NCBI GenBank assembly: GCA_022496805.1
Contig: CM040088.1
Span: 20,429,001-20,493,000 of the forward strand
Length of the DNA: 64,000 nt
Reading direction: 5' to 3'
From: Pohlia nutans
Lineage: Eukaryota; Streptophyta; Bryopsida; Bryales; Mniaceae
Numbering within the stretch: position 1 is the stretch's first letter; every line of letters starts with the position of its first letter. Both the position numbers and the translations under genes were made by a program. Positions 48,952-58,850 of the stretch are shown piece after piece. The notes below the pieces were generated by a model. It worked only from the letters and a program-made list of their open reading frames with translations. It had not been told where the DNA came from and did no database searches.

Positions 48952-51900
48952 GAAAAGAATGTTGGAATTTAAGTAATAAACACCCATATGGCCTGAGAAA
49001 ATTCACATTTGACTTCAAAATGGCTTCAAATTGCAAAAACATATTTAGTGACTTTATACTATCAAGTTGCATGGACATTGATTGTTCAACAATCACAATT
49101 TTTCTCAAAGATGAAGATTTTAACAAAAGTCATGAAATGTTTTGTGAGGTGGCTACCAAAAGCAAGAGTTACAATGAATTTTTTCCTCTTAAAAAGCATG
49201 TTACATACTATACATATAACTCATAGGAAAGAAAACAAACCGTGGTCTCAATAATGACAGCTACGGCGTTGATAAGCAGCATGCCAATCACAATTTTCTC
49301 AAAGATGGAGCTTCTCACAAAAGTCTTCACATTTTCGAGCGTCTGTGACTTGTAAAATGCTGGAAATTGCTCAAACCATGAAGGCTGCAATTGACACCAT
49401 TAAAAGCAACCATGGAGTATTAATTTAGGAGGTTCATAAAACATATATGAGAACAATGGAGAAAAATTTAAAAACTACATTCATGAGCACAGAAAGAAAT
49501 TCAAATGACAATTGAGCTTGTAATTTTTGGAGTTTAAATGAACATGTATTTTTAATTTTTTTGAAGTTGACTCTAAAAGTGTCCCAATCCTAAATGTACA
49601 ACAATTTTACATTAAAAAGAATTCAATATCAACCCCTATTTACATATTACAAAATTATGTAGCACATTCCATACCTCCTCAGCTTTGTCAAACTTCAGGG
49701 AGATGGCATTGCAAAGGTCAGAAAATTCCTCTCGGCTGATCTGTCACCCACAAAGCAAAATATGAGTTTCAACACTTCAAAATATTATCACATTGTGAAG
49801 CACTAGTACAAAATCACAGGATATAATTTTTTACAGGATTCTTATTAAATCTTTGTTAAAACAACGTTAAAAAGCATCCTAAACAATGTAACACGTGGAT
49901 AGTTTTGTACTAGTAAAGACAGAAAAGAAAGGATGTAGACCCACCTGTAAGTCACCACTATCATCCAATGCGTAAAACACAGCTTCCATGTCATCATCTG
50001 CAATCTTTGGTAATGTCCTGCAATTTCCAAAAAAATCTATTTTGTATGGTGAACAAGAGAATCTTAAAGAATATCCACAGAATTTGGCATTTGTTGAAAC
50101 TTTATCAATTTTCCAAAAAAATAATTATTTGGCATGACCTGCCGACTCTGACGGTCAGTAAGCTTGTTTTTCTAATCATTCACAAAGTTATTAATGGTTA
50201 ATATAATAGAACATAGGCAAATATTGAGATAATATTAAACTAATGTCAAGCTAATGCCAAAGACACCATGTAACACTATGTATGATCAAAGTAAGAAACT
50301 TTTTACCATCCATGACCCCATGCATGAAAATTGTCTCAGACTTTCCAATCTATATCTTTGGAGCGTTTTTAAGATGAATAGAAGCAACAATAAAATAAAA
50401 TAAAAAAGATTCTTCTCAAAAGAAAAAAAAAAGGGCTCATGTCACATGTTGTACAAAGCTCTTGAAATAGAATGTTAAGAAATCCCTCATAAATTTAGGC
50501 ATTGAATTCATATAGCCAAGTTAATCTTAGTGCAATACAAAAAGTGTTAACTTTATGTTAGTGTGATCAATGTTAGTCTTTTGGGATGTAATACCAATTA
50601 TGGCTCTAGAAGAAAGAAAAATAAAATCATAAACTAAGATTGTGAGCAAGAAGTGGTATTGAGTGTTTTGAAATCATTTCCAAAAGAAAAGAGCACATAC
50701 CGGTACTTGTTGAGTTCCTTAAAAAGCTTAGCGCACTGAGGTACATCTAGATAACCTCGTCCCTACAAAATCAAAGAAACATTGCAAATGCCCTTTTAAT
50801 GTAAGGTAATTTACCAGTGCCTTGTAATACTACAAATTTTAAGAAATACATTCATGATCCCATAATTTCCTATATAGGACTCCTCTATTCATACACTTGG
50901 TTGAGCTCCTTAGAAAGTAGTGTAAGCATGACTTGACTAAATGTCTATGGCCACTAATCTTTGAATGGAAATGAAGTCGTTTACTACCAAATATAGTCGT
51001 TTAAAAACAACATCTCACTTTGAAATTGCATGACAAATTCATACAAAATGATAAAAAATTACCTGCTCGTCGATTAGACTGAAAGCAGCAGTCAGCACTC
51101 GCTGACGCTTGTCCTCTTCATTTATCAGGAGCTTGGCCAGCTGTTGTGATGAATACCCATTTTCCCAAGTTAGCAACTCTCAACAAGAGATCTTCAAAAT
51201 GATTCATGGTTTTAAAATGACAAATTCAATCGATCGTATTGTGAAAAAGATAATTTAGATGGGACCAAGTTTTATATTACTGGAATCAGTGAAGAACATT
51301 GTATGCGTTGGGTCCAAAAATAAATAACTTTGAACAAAAGAAAGTCCATGTAGGACCTACTCAAAACTGCTATAAAAAAAACACATGACCCAATTTGGTT
51401 TCTTGGTCTTATACGTTGGGATAATCTAAATGCATTCAAAGTGGGTAAACTTGTTAAGGAAAGGTACTGAAATTTTTTGCAAAAAAAAGCACAGTGGAGA
51501 ATGAATGTGCTCACCTGGCCCTTGAAACTGTCGTACACGACGGCAAGAATCAAGTTCATGATGAAGTAAACTCCAAACAAGATGTACAAAATAAAGAACA
51601 AAGAAGTAAACCGCGATGACCTGAAACAATAAGAAGAGACCAATATGTTTGAGAATAGATCCAAAGGTTTTGCAAGAATATCACAAAAAAAAAAAACAAC
51701 TTCACTTTCTCCTATAGATTCTACGAGAGCAATTGTTATGATTTTAAATAATGTATGTAAAAAAAAAAAAGTAAGTTATTACTCATAGCATAATAGAGCA
51801 ATGGGAGCCAACACCCTTTTGCAATGGGACCACAATTTAGTTACAATTAGAAACTAAGTTTATGATTGTGGCAATGACATGGTGGTCCCAAAATTCATGG

Positions 51901-54900
51901 CATTTCTACATTACTTAAAAAAAAGTGAATCTAAACTTGTGAAGATTCTTTTTCCATCCAATTTTCAAAAGATGCTCCATTGCACTGCTCTATTATGCTA
52001 TGCTGGAGTGGTTGAATTTTTTCAAGTCTTCGTTCGGTGATTAATAAAGACAGTATAAAAAATTAAAAACATGATGTGGGCAATTACTTGTAAGCTGGCA
52101 GCCAGACGTCAGGATTGTTGGAGGTGGTGAAAAGAATGGACATCTGGTAGAGAGTGGCGGTGTAAGTTGTGAATATGCTCTTGCCCTGGACTGTATCTTC
52201 AAACAGCACATATGCCAACCAGCTTGAAAATAGCAAGTATAACCCCAACAGTGCCTGCACAACAATTCCAAACAAGGCTAAGAACCACCAATTTGAATCA
52301 TTTAAAAAAAAAATTAAAAGACCAAGAATAATCCCAACTAAAACAAAATGCTTTCATTAAATGTGCACACTAAAAATTTGCAAATCTACATGATAAGTAG
52401 GTTGGTGATTACCTATCCCTTTCAATGAACACATTTCAAAAACTTCATGATAAGAGAGTTGGCAATTGATATTCACAGCCCAAATTCATAATCAAAATTT
52501 TGTGTCGTGTGTACTTTTTCGTATTATATTGTGTCTTCAACTTTGTTTTAGAAATATTTGTGGAATCTACAAGAAAGTGGTGTCCAATCTTGACCTTTTT
52601 GAAACCACGTTATACTTTTACAATTAGATGATTATTCTACTACCAAGGTTTTGACAACCACTAACGAGACGAGATTTACTAACTTACCGCAATATCCAAA
52701 AAGTCGGGAACAACCCCAACTAAAGTCCGCATACAATCACGCAAACCCCTGATAGATGCCACGGAGATGTCGTTAGAACCACTAGCAAGTTTGTCATTTT
52801 TGAACTTAAATTCAATAGGAAGTTGTAAAACCAACAAGGATTCTAAAATGAGAAGATGTCCATGGTGATCATCCTAAGGCACAAATGCATGCCCATTGTT
52901 ACATGTCTTAATTTTTCTTTCAACAAAAGTACATTGACAAGGTCACTAAATATATATTTAGGCTTTTTTAATACGACCTTCTCTAAAACAACATTCTAGA
53001 ATATCTTTGATTACATCACACATAACTCAAACTATGTTCCTTGGGACCCTAAGCACACTAAAAAAACCACCCCTTATATTAAGACAAATTTTTAACAAAG
53101 TGCAAAGAAAAAAAACTTAAAGGCAAATTACTCTTCATATAAGGCGGCTCTGGGCTGATTTTAGAGGCAAAAGAGGCAGTTTTAAAGATAAAAGAATAAG
53201 ACAAAAATGGGTCACAAACGGAGTGGGTTTTTTTATTTTAATAGTAGTGGTCAAATTAAAGAGGTCAAGATGTATACCGAGTGTTGATGATGAGGATAGC
53301 GACTCGAAGGTAAGGAGCAAGTCGAAATGGTAAGCTGTGAATGAAGCCAGATGGAATCACATAGATGGCATTTATCGCGGTATCCAACGCCAATACCAAA
53401 AAGAGGGAAGCCTGCATAGAAAGAAAACCAAGCATAAAAATTATCACACCTTTTTCCAACTTGATGTTGTATTAGACATCTGACGTTGAGTGTCTAATTA
53501 GACAAGTGTTAAATATCTTAACCCCTAAACGTCTCATGGGGCCGTATAATTGGCATTTGCTACCAACAAGAAGCTCTTAAATTTGGATATCAATAGCTCA
53601 TTGGAACTGCATTGATCTAAATTCCAACTTCTCTTTTGAACTCAAACCCATTAAAGGTGTGGATCCCTTCCAAATACAACCAAAATACACCTTGCCACAA
53701 AGGCATGTTCCAACGTTTAGGGGTTAAACAACTTGGAGGAAATATTTGGGAATATTTCAAGAATATGTTTGTGTGACAGACAGAGAGGTCTATTAGACGT
53801 CGTGTTTGACACTTTGTCTAGTGGTCGAGTAAGACAACCCTATCACGAGCCGCGTGGAAATGTTGTCACAATCCAGATCTCATACAAGAAATCGTACAAA
53901 AAAACAGTTTGCGTTTTCGAAGCATTACTCGCGCAAGCTCGAGTTTGTTCTTCCAAAATAGCTTGTTCCCAATAATAACAATTGGGAAGAATGTGGACAC
54001 CCCAAGTATGATGACGATCACTGTCTGCACAACATCATAAATGTCATTGATATCAACCCATAAAGAACGAAGGATTCATGGTTTTGACATGTCAAATTCA
54101 ATCGATCATATTGTGCAAAATCAATCATTTAAATTTTATATCATTGGAATTAGTGAAGATCATTGCATGTGTTGGTGAAAAACAAATAAATTTGAACAAA
54201 AGGAAGTCCACATAGGACCTACTCAAAACTGCTGCAAAAAAAACATGAGGCCTAATTCAAGCTTCTTAGCCCTTTAGGGATTAATTTGTATCAATACTCT
54301 TTAGTGTCGGATTTGGAAACATCACTTTCATTTTAAATGCACTTAAAAAGTTAAAAATGCACTAAAAGGAAACAAAATTGCAGAGTTGCACGACAAGGCA
54401 GTTGTTGATTGCAATCTCTTTCAATTTCGAATATACTCTTTAAAAATTGCAAGATTAGAGAGTTGGTGAATGTCAGCCCCATGAAATTCACAATTCAAAT
54501 TCATGATCATAATTTTGTGTCAATTTTAACAAAAGCGGTGTTTGGAAACCCAATGCATGAGCTTTTGCCAAACCATCTCAAAAGATCCCCCATTAAATTC
54601 ACAAAGCATCTAACAGGTAACTTAATAACTATCCATGTACTATCAAGTATTAATATCAATGACACCAACACCACATTAACATTAATTTAACACCATTTAC
54701 ATTACATTAACATGAACTGAATATTTAACTTAAAACACTACTTTCATTAAAAGTGCACATGCAATGTGAAAAGTATACATGACACAAAATTCTAGTTATG
54801 AATATAAGCTATGAATTTCATGGGGTTGGCAATCGCCAACCATCTTTTATATTATGAATTGAAGGGGATTGACAATCATCAACCTCTTAATCATGCACTT

Positions 54901-57850
54901 TTGCAATTTTTTTTTTTTAACAGAAGCGTTACAAATCATAACATGAGGATTATATGAATCTAATGTCTATTATCTTAACATTAATAATAACTTTGTGAAT
55001 GTAATGGAATAAAGGGAGTCTAAGTTGTGTACCTCAAGGATGAGAGACTCATATCGAGTCAAGTAAGGAAGGCCGCCCAGAAAGAACTTCTCCGTGTCGC
55101 CACATGGATTTGGAAACTTCTCCTTGCACCAAAGCGGCACCTGCAAAAGCCAGCCAAAGTTAAGCCTTCTTTATATTTGTTGTAAATATTTGAACGATTC
55201 TTATTATTGGAGTATTATAAATGTGTAGATAATATATACTATAAGATAATATATGTTGTACTAAGATAATACATTGCTTGCAAAATTACCTTTTTATTAT
55301 TCAAGTAGTATAATTATGCAGATAATATATACTATTGTATTAGGATAGTACATTGCTTGCAAAATTAGCTTTTTATTATTGGAGTAGTATAACTATGTAG
55401 ATAATATATGTTGTATTAGGATAGTACATTGCTTGCAGAATTATATTTCTCTTAACTTAGTTAGCGTTGTGTGAAAAAAAGTTGTGTTTTGAACCATCCT
55501 AAAAGTGAAAAAGGTGCTCAATACGAAGTGGACTCTGAAAAAGGAGTGTAAATTGTTGGGTAGTCTCTGTCCAAAGCAAAAAAAAAAAAAAATTAAAAAT
55601 TAATTAGGTGCACTTACTTCAAAGAAATTGAGCAACAGCAATGCGGCCAGGTTCAAGTCCCACAGAAAGTCCAAACGGATGAAGGCAAAGTAGAGCTGGG
55701 CAGACTCTTCAAAATTGGGCTGCTCCAGCACCTCCGATGGTAGACCCACTCCATCCTCTGCCTACAAAAACCCAACACAAAAAATTTAAATTAAAAAATT
55801 AAATAGAACCCCGTGGCTAGGGAAAGAAGCTCTTGATTTGAACACTTGAAATTGAAGTGAAAGGTTATAAATAATACTCCCTCCGTTTCGTAATAAGAGT
55901 CCACTATTTTTTGGCAAGTTTCAAATTGACGTTTCTTTTGTCGGAAAAAAGGCATCTCAATACTCAAAAAATGGGCTATCTTTAATAGTAGTATGTAGTT
56001 TTTGTGTCACTCTCAATGTCTGCCCTGTTTGAAGTGGATAATGCTCACGTTTGAAGAATAAAACATAGGACAAAACTAGGAAAAAAAACATGCAAAATTC
56101 TCATTCTGATTCCAATGTTAAATCTGAAAGAGGTTATGTTCCTGGCAATTGCACCCCAAAAATGTTCTTCAGATTGGACAAAGCATCAGTTCCAGATTCA
56201 CATGAATCACAGCTTGTTAGTTCTTCTTCCCTACAATGCCGCCAAACTTTCTACACTGGGGGATTTTGAGGTTGAAACTCTTGTGCTAAGAGGGGCTAAT
56301 TTCGAAAAAGAGGGCTACTGTGGAAATTTTTAACCCCTTCTTACTCTGCAAATTGCCACAATCCTCCAAAAAAATGGGGCAGGAAGTTTCTGCATGAATT
56401 CTCTTTGAAATTGCTATTTAAACCAAAACAAGCTATGGACATTAGGGAGTGTCAGGGAACAAGACTTGTGCTACCCAGAATAACAGACACAATTTGAGAG
56501 ACAAGCTTTGAAATGATCTCTACAAGTGACTAAGATTCTAGGGCTCGTAATTGCACGGGATCCAATTTGAAAACAAAAGCAAGCTCTCACACCCTATTGA
56601 AACATAATTAGGGGGTGAAAGCGCTTTCTTCCCAATCTCAATCTTTAGAGAATGAGTACGTTGCACTTTCTCCTTGGATTGTGGAGGAGCCATTCTCTGA
56701 AGATTGAGAAGCTTCATTCTTCTCCTCCGCATGTAAATTCCTCCCAATTCGCTACTGTTCTCATTCTTCACACGCATTCAAGGGGTGGGAATTCAAGTTG
56801 ATTTTCCCCTAGGGAGAGAATTCAGGAGCCAATCGTGGCCATTCTCCACGAACCAGGCTGTGACACCCCTATTAAAACTTTCAGAATCAGAGCTCCTTCC
56901 CGACAGTGCAGCAAAACTGAATCTAAACTTGAGGGGAAAAGAAGGTGCATTGATTCTTTTGGACAGGGCTAAACCAAAACACATGGGGATGGTCCGAGTG
57001 TCAAGGCTTGTGCTCCAAAAATGAAACACAACTCAAACTCTCTACTTTTGAGTCAAGGAAGGAAGTTACTGCATTATTCTCTTTGAAATTGCTAAACCAA
57101 AACAAGCTATGGCGTTAGGGAGTGTCCCGAGTTCAAGACTTGTGCTACCCAGAATAATAGACACAATTTGCACGGGATCCGATTTCAAAACAAAACCAAG
57201 CTCTCACACCCCTCTTGAAACATGGACACTTGAATGATCGGAGCTCCTTCCCGACAATGCAGCAAAACTGGGTGAGAAGAAGCTGCATTTTTTTGAACCA
57301 AAACACATGGGGATGGTCCGAGTGTCAAGGCTTGTGCTCCAAAAATGAAACACAACTCAAACTCTCTACAAGGGATCGTACGTTTGGCCCGACAATGCAG
57401 CAATTTAACTGAATCTAAACTCGAGGGGGAATGGGTGAAAAGAAGCTGCATTCTTTTGGAAAGGGCTAAACCAAAACACATAGGGATGGTCCGAGTATCA
57501 AGGCTTGTGCTCCAAAAATGATTTCAACAGAATTCAAACAGAGCTAGTACTTTTTTGAGTCAAGATTCTGGTGTGGAGCTAGGGCCAGAATTGGAAACGT
57601 ACTACTGGAAAGAACAGTTTTATTAGCACAAGAGTTCTCAAGAAGGGGAAGTCCTCGAAGAATGCAGTAAGTAGAGTACCTGATCCACCATAGCCGCAGC
57701 TTTCTGGTAGACATTGCCCTGGGTGATAGCTTGGCCTCGTCGCCCCACCAACACGCTTGACCCTCCTGACGATCCACCCCGCCTGTTCCGCATACTGCTA
57801 CTGCCATTGCTGCTACTCGGCAGCAACGGATCCGAGTCCATCGCTCCCAC
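43795..57850 (-). CDS. TPC1: Two-pore cation channel TPC1, complete, 23 exons
   Basis: Vacuolar (SV) Ca2+-regulated, voltage-gated cation channel; 766 residues. Exons: 57850-57680, 55761-55618, 55140-55033, 54024-53929, 53411-53278, 52748-52688, 52254-52088, 51620-51515, 51140-51063, 50762-50701, 50017-49945, 49740-49675, 49384-49241, 48769-48712, 48419-48312, 48001-47938, 47114-46946, 46023-45959, 45825-45735, 45332-45246, 44943-44839, 44379-44333, 43891-43795, all GT-AG. Two six-helix units: pore 1 has [11 protein letters not shown] (about 280-290); pore 2 has [11 protein letters not shown] (644-654). The second voltage sensor reads [17 protein letters not shown] with R549, R555, R558 and R561. 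A linker with two EF-hands (353-364 and 394-405) joins the units. An acidic dileucine (DSDPLL) near the N-terminus fits vacuolar sorting. The C-terminus ends with a coiled segment, [19 protein letters not shown]. Numbering runs 18 ahead of AtTPC1. Confidence 0.96.
44096..44240 (+). mobile_element. Stowaway MITE, left part only
   Basis: Begins CTCCCTATGTCTAGAAATAA and continues with CTATCCTAGTTTTTGGCATG, as in the element at 10552-10793. No matching right end was found. It lies in the TPC1 intron between exons 44333 and 43891. Confidence 0.65.
45066..45196. repeat. ~130-bp repeat shared with a PRT6 intron (copy 2)
   Basis: TCTGAACTCGTTATTATCAC at the left, TTTCCACATGCCAAGTTGGG in the middle, GTGATATAAAAGAATTCTGA at the right; the partner is 19689-19819. 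TPC1 intron. Confidence 0.75.
46085..46290. repeat. TPC1 intronic repeat, copy 1
   Basis: TTGTATTAGGATAGTACA, CTTAACTTAGTTAGCGTTGT, GAACCATCCTAAA-like, GAAGTGGACTCT and TCTCTGTCC blocks are shared in order with 55390-55570. Both copies are in TPC1 introns and share orientation. Confidence 0.75.
47770..47925 (-). mobile_element. T2-family fragment in a TPC1 intron
   Basis: Contains GCACATGCAATGTTCTTCAT, GATATAAAATTGAACCCAGT and AAAACCATGAAATTCCTG. Reverse orientation, truncated. A shorter relic (ATCTTAAAACCATGAATCCT) lies at 48215-48270. Confidence 0.7.
48923..48958 (+). repeat. (AAAAG)n microsatellite
   Basis: About seven AAAAG units after an A-run, in a TPC1 intron. Confidence 0.9.
49086..49160 (-). 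pseudogene. Decayed duplicate of part of TPC1 exon 13
   Basis: On the minus strand the segment resembles the middle of exon 49384-49241: GACTTTTGTTAAAATCTTCA and ATCTTTGAGAAAAATTGTGA against GACTTTTGTGAGAAGCTCCA and ATCTTTGAGAAAATTGTGA. An extra A breaks the frame just after the FEK codons. It lies in the intron downstream of the true exon and shows no good splice sites. Confidence 0.65.
51193..51425 (+). mobile_element. T2-family MITE in a TPC1 intron
   Basis: Has ATTCATGGTTTTAAAATGAC, GATGGGACCAAGTTTTATAT, GTAGGACCTACTCAAAACTG and a degraded right end (TTGGTCTTATACGTTGGGAT). Between exons 51515 and 51140. Confidence 0.75.
53522..53723. mobile_element. TTAA-flanked MITE with CCCCTAAACGT ends
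   Basis: 202 bp with TTAA on both sides (53518-53521 and 53724-53727). The ends CCCCTAAACGT and ACGTTTAGGGG are perfect inverted copies. The interior is unrelated to T1 and T2. It lies in the TPC1 intron between exons 53929 and 53411. Confidence 0.9.
54054..54286 (+). mobile_element. T2-family MITE in a TPC1 intron
   Basis: AACCCATAAAGAACGAAGGA at the left, GCATGTGTTGGTGAAAAAC and CATAGGACCTACTCAAAACT inside, CTTAGCCCTTTAGGGATTAA at the right. Close to the exon starting at 54024. Confidence 0.8.
55200..55445 (+). repeat. Three tandem ~80-bp AT-rich repeats
   Basis: Each unit carries a TATTATTSRAGTAGTATAA-like block, AGATAATATATRYTRT and TAGTACATTGCTTGCARAAT. They run into the 55390-55570 repeat, which shares its start with the last unit. 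Confidence 0.8.
55390..55570. repeat. TPC1 intronic repeat, copy 2
   Basis: Partner of 46085-46290; contains CTTAACTTAGTTAGCGTTGT, GAAGTGGACTCTGAAAAAGG and GTCTCTGTCC. Adjacent to the exon ending at 55618. Confidence 0.75.
55877..56090 (-). mobile_element. Stowaway MITE related to 10552-10793, right end lost
   Basis: Starts TACTCCCTCCGTTTCGTAAT. The interior (TTTAATAGTAGTATGTAGTT, GTTTGAAGTGGATAATGCTC) matches the reverse complement of 10552-10793 closely. The expected inverted right end is missing. TPC1 intron 1. Confidence 0.85.
56390..57545 (+). repeat. Block of interleaved direct repeats in TPC1 intron 1
   Basis: One unit, containing CTTCCCGACARTGCAGCAAA and CACATGGGGATGGTCCGAGT, appears at about 56890-57045, 57240-57365 and, partly, 57390-57520. 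A second unit, ATTCTCTTTGAAATTGCTA with CAAGACTTGTGCTACCCAGA, appears at 56398-56500 and 57080-57175. The GC content is higher than in the other introns. Open frames here (56785-57029) are overlapping on both strands and do not look like protein. Confidence 0.75.
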
Positions 57851-58445
57851 CTACAACAATTTCACTATTTACTCACAGAAGCCTGTTCCTTACATCAAAG
57901 CCTACAACCCCAAAACCAAACCCTTCGGCACTGCAGCTAGCATTTGCTTTTGTTGCAGGCGACATGTATACATTCAGAGTCTAGCACCGGATTTTCAGGC
58001 AAGAACCGACTGACACCGAGTGTACCTAGAGGGAGGGCGGAATGTACCGTACCTGCGGAGCACTACAATCCGTGACACGACAAGGTACCACCGGGTGCGT
58101 GTGTGTGGATCTGTCCGTCGCAGGGAAACAAAGTCAATTTGGTGATGCAGTGGTGGTGAACATTTGCGGCAAGGGACGATTTGAGAGTGAGGATGGATTG
58201 GGAGGAATCTGGCTCCACATGTATTGGATTCCTAGATTCTTCCTGTTCAATTCTACAGTAAGTTGTGTGGGATTTCTTCTTTCTCTTTTTTCAGGCTTTT
58301 TGTTTTGATCTGGAAAGGTGAGCTTGATGCGGGTGGAGATGCTCGTGGATGCCGCTCGAGGCTACGGACGCTTTGGGTGCTTCGGAAAAAAGGTGGGAGT
58401 TTTTTTCATTTTTCTTTCCTGGACACTCAAATGAAAGTAAGTCTT
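57851..58445 (-). promoter_or_regulatory. TPC1 upstream region
   Basis: The first ~500 bp upstream of the TPC1 ATG has a more even base composition than other intergenic DNA, as expected for promoter and leader. No core element was assigned. Open frames at 58042-58308 and 58263-58454 (plus) have no recognisable product. Confidence 0.4.
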
Positions 58446-58659
58446 AACCCTTAAAGGACCGACCAAGCCCCACAGGCTTGGTTTTCTGAGTTTTTATTTT
58501 TTTTATTTTTTATTATTTAATTTTTTTTTGAAACAAATGGATGCTTTATTTCCATTGCACAACAATAGATTACAAATATCACACTGTGAACAAAGAGAGC
58601 ACATTTCCAGTGCTCCCCCGCGGGTGATTTTTTTTGGAATTTTTTTCCTGCAATAGAGT

Positions 58660-58850
58660 TATTCATAAAGTAGAGCAAAACATTTCCCCAAGAGGAATGA
58701 CAAGGCAAAACTGGTTTTTTAACTTGAAAGGCGGTGAAAACGAGTTTTGGCTCCTTTAACTCTCGACTAATCACAAGACTCTGTGTTGTTAGGGAGATTT
58801 GAACCTTGCACCTCACCAATGCAAGAGAAGCTCTCTCACACCACACTCAA
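58660..58850 (-). mobile_element. SINE-like element S1, copy 2
   Basis: Minus strand reads GAGCTTCTCTTGCATTGGTG, then GCAAGGTTCAAATCTCCCTA, and ends with CTTTCAAGTTAAAAAACCAG; these match 31540-31735 in order and spacing. Confidence 0.65.

Noticed and set aside
56538..57481. Overlapping plus and minus frames in TPC1 intron 1
   Set aside because: They coincide with interleaved direct repeats; the protein sequences have no recognisable motif and the same DNA is open on both strands.
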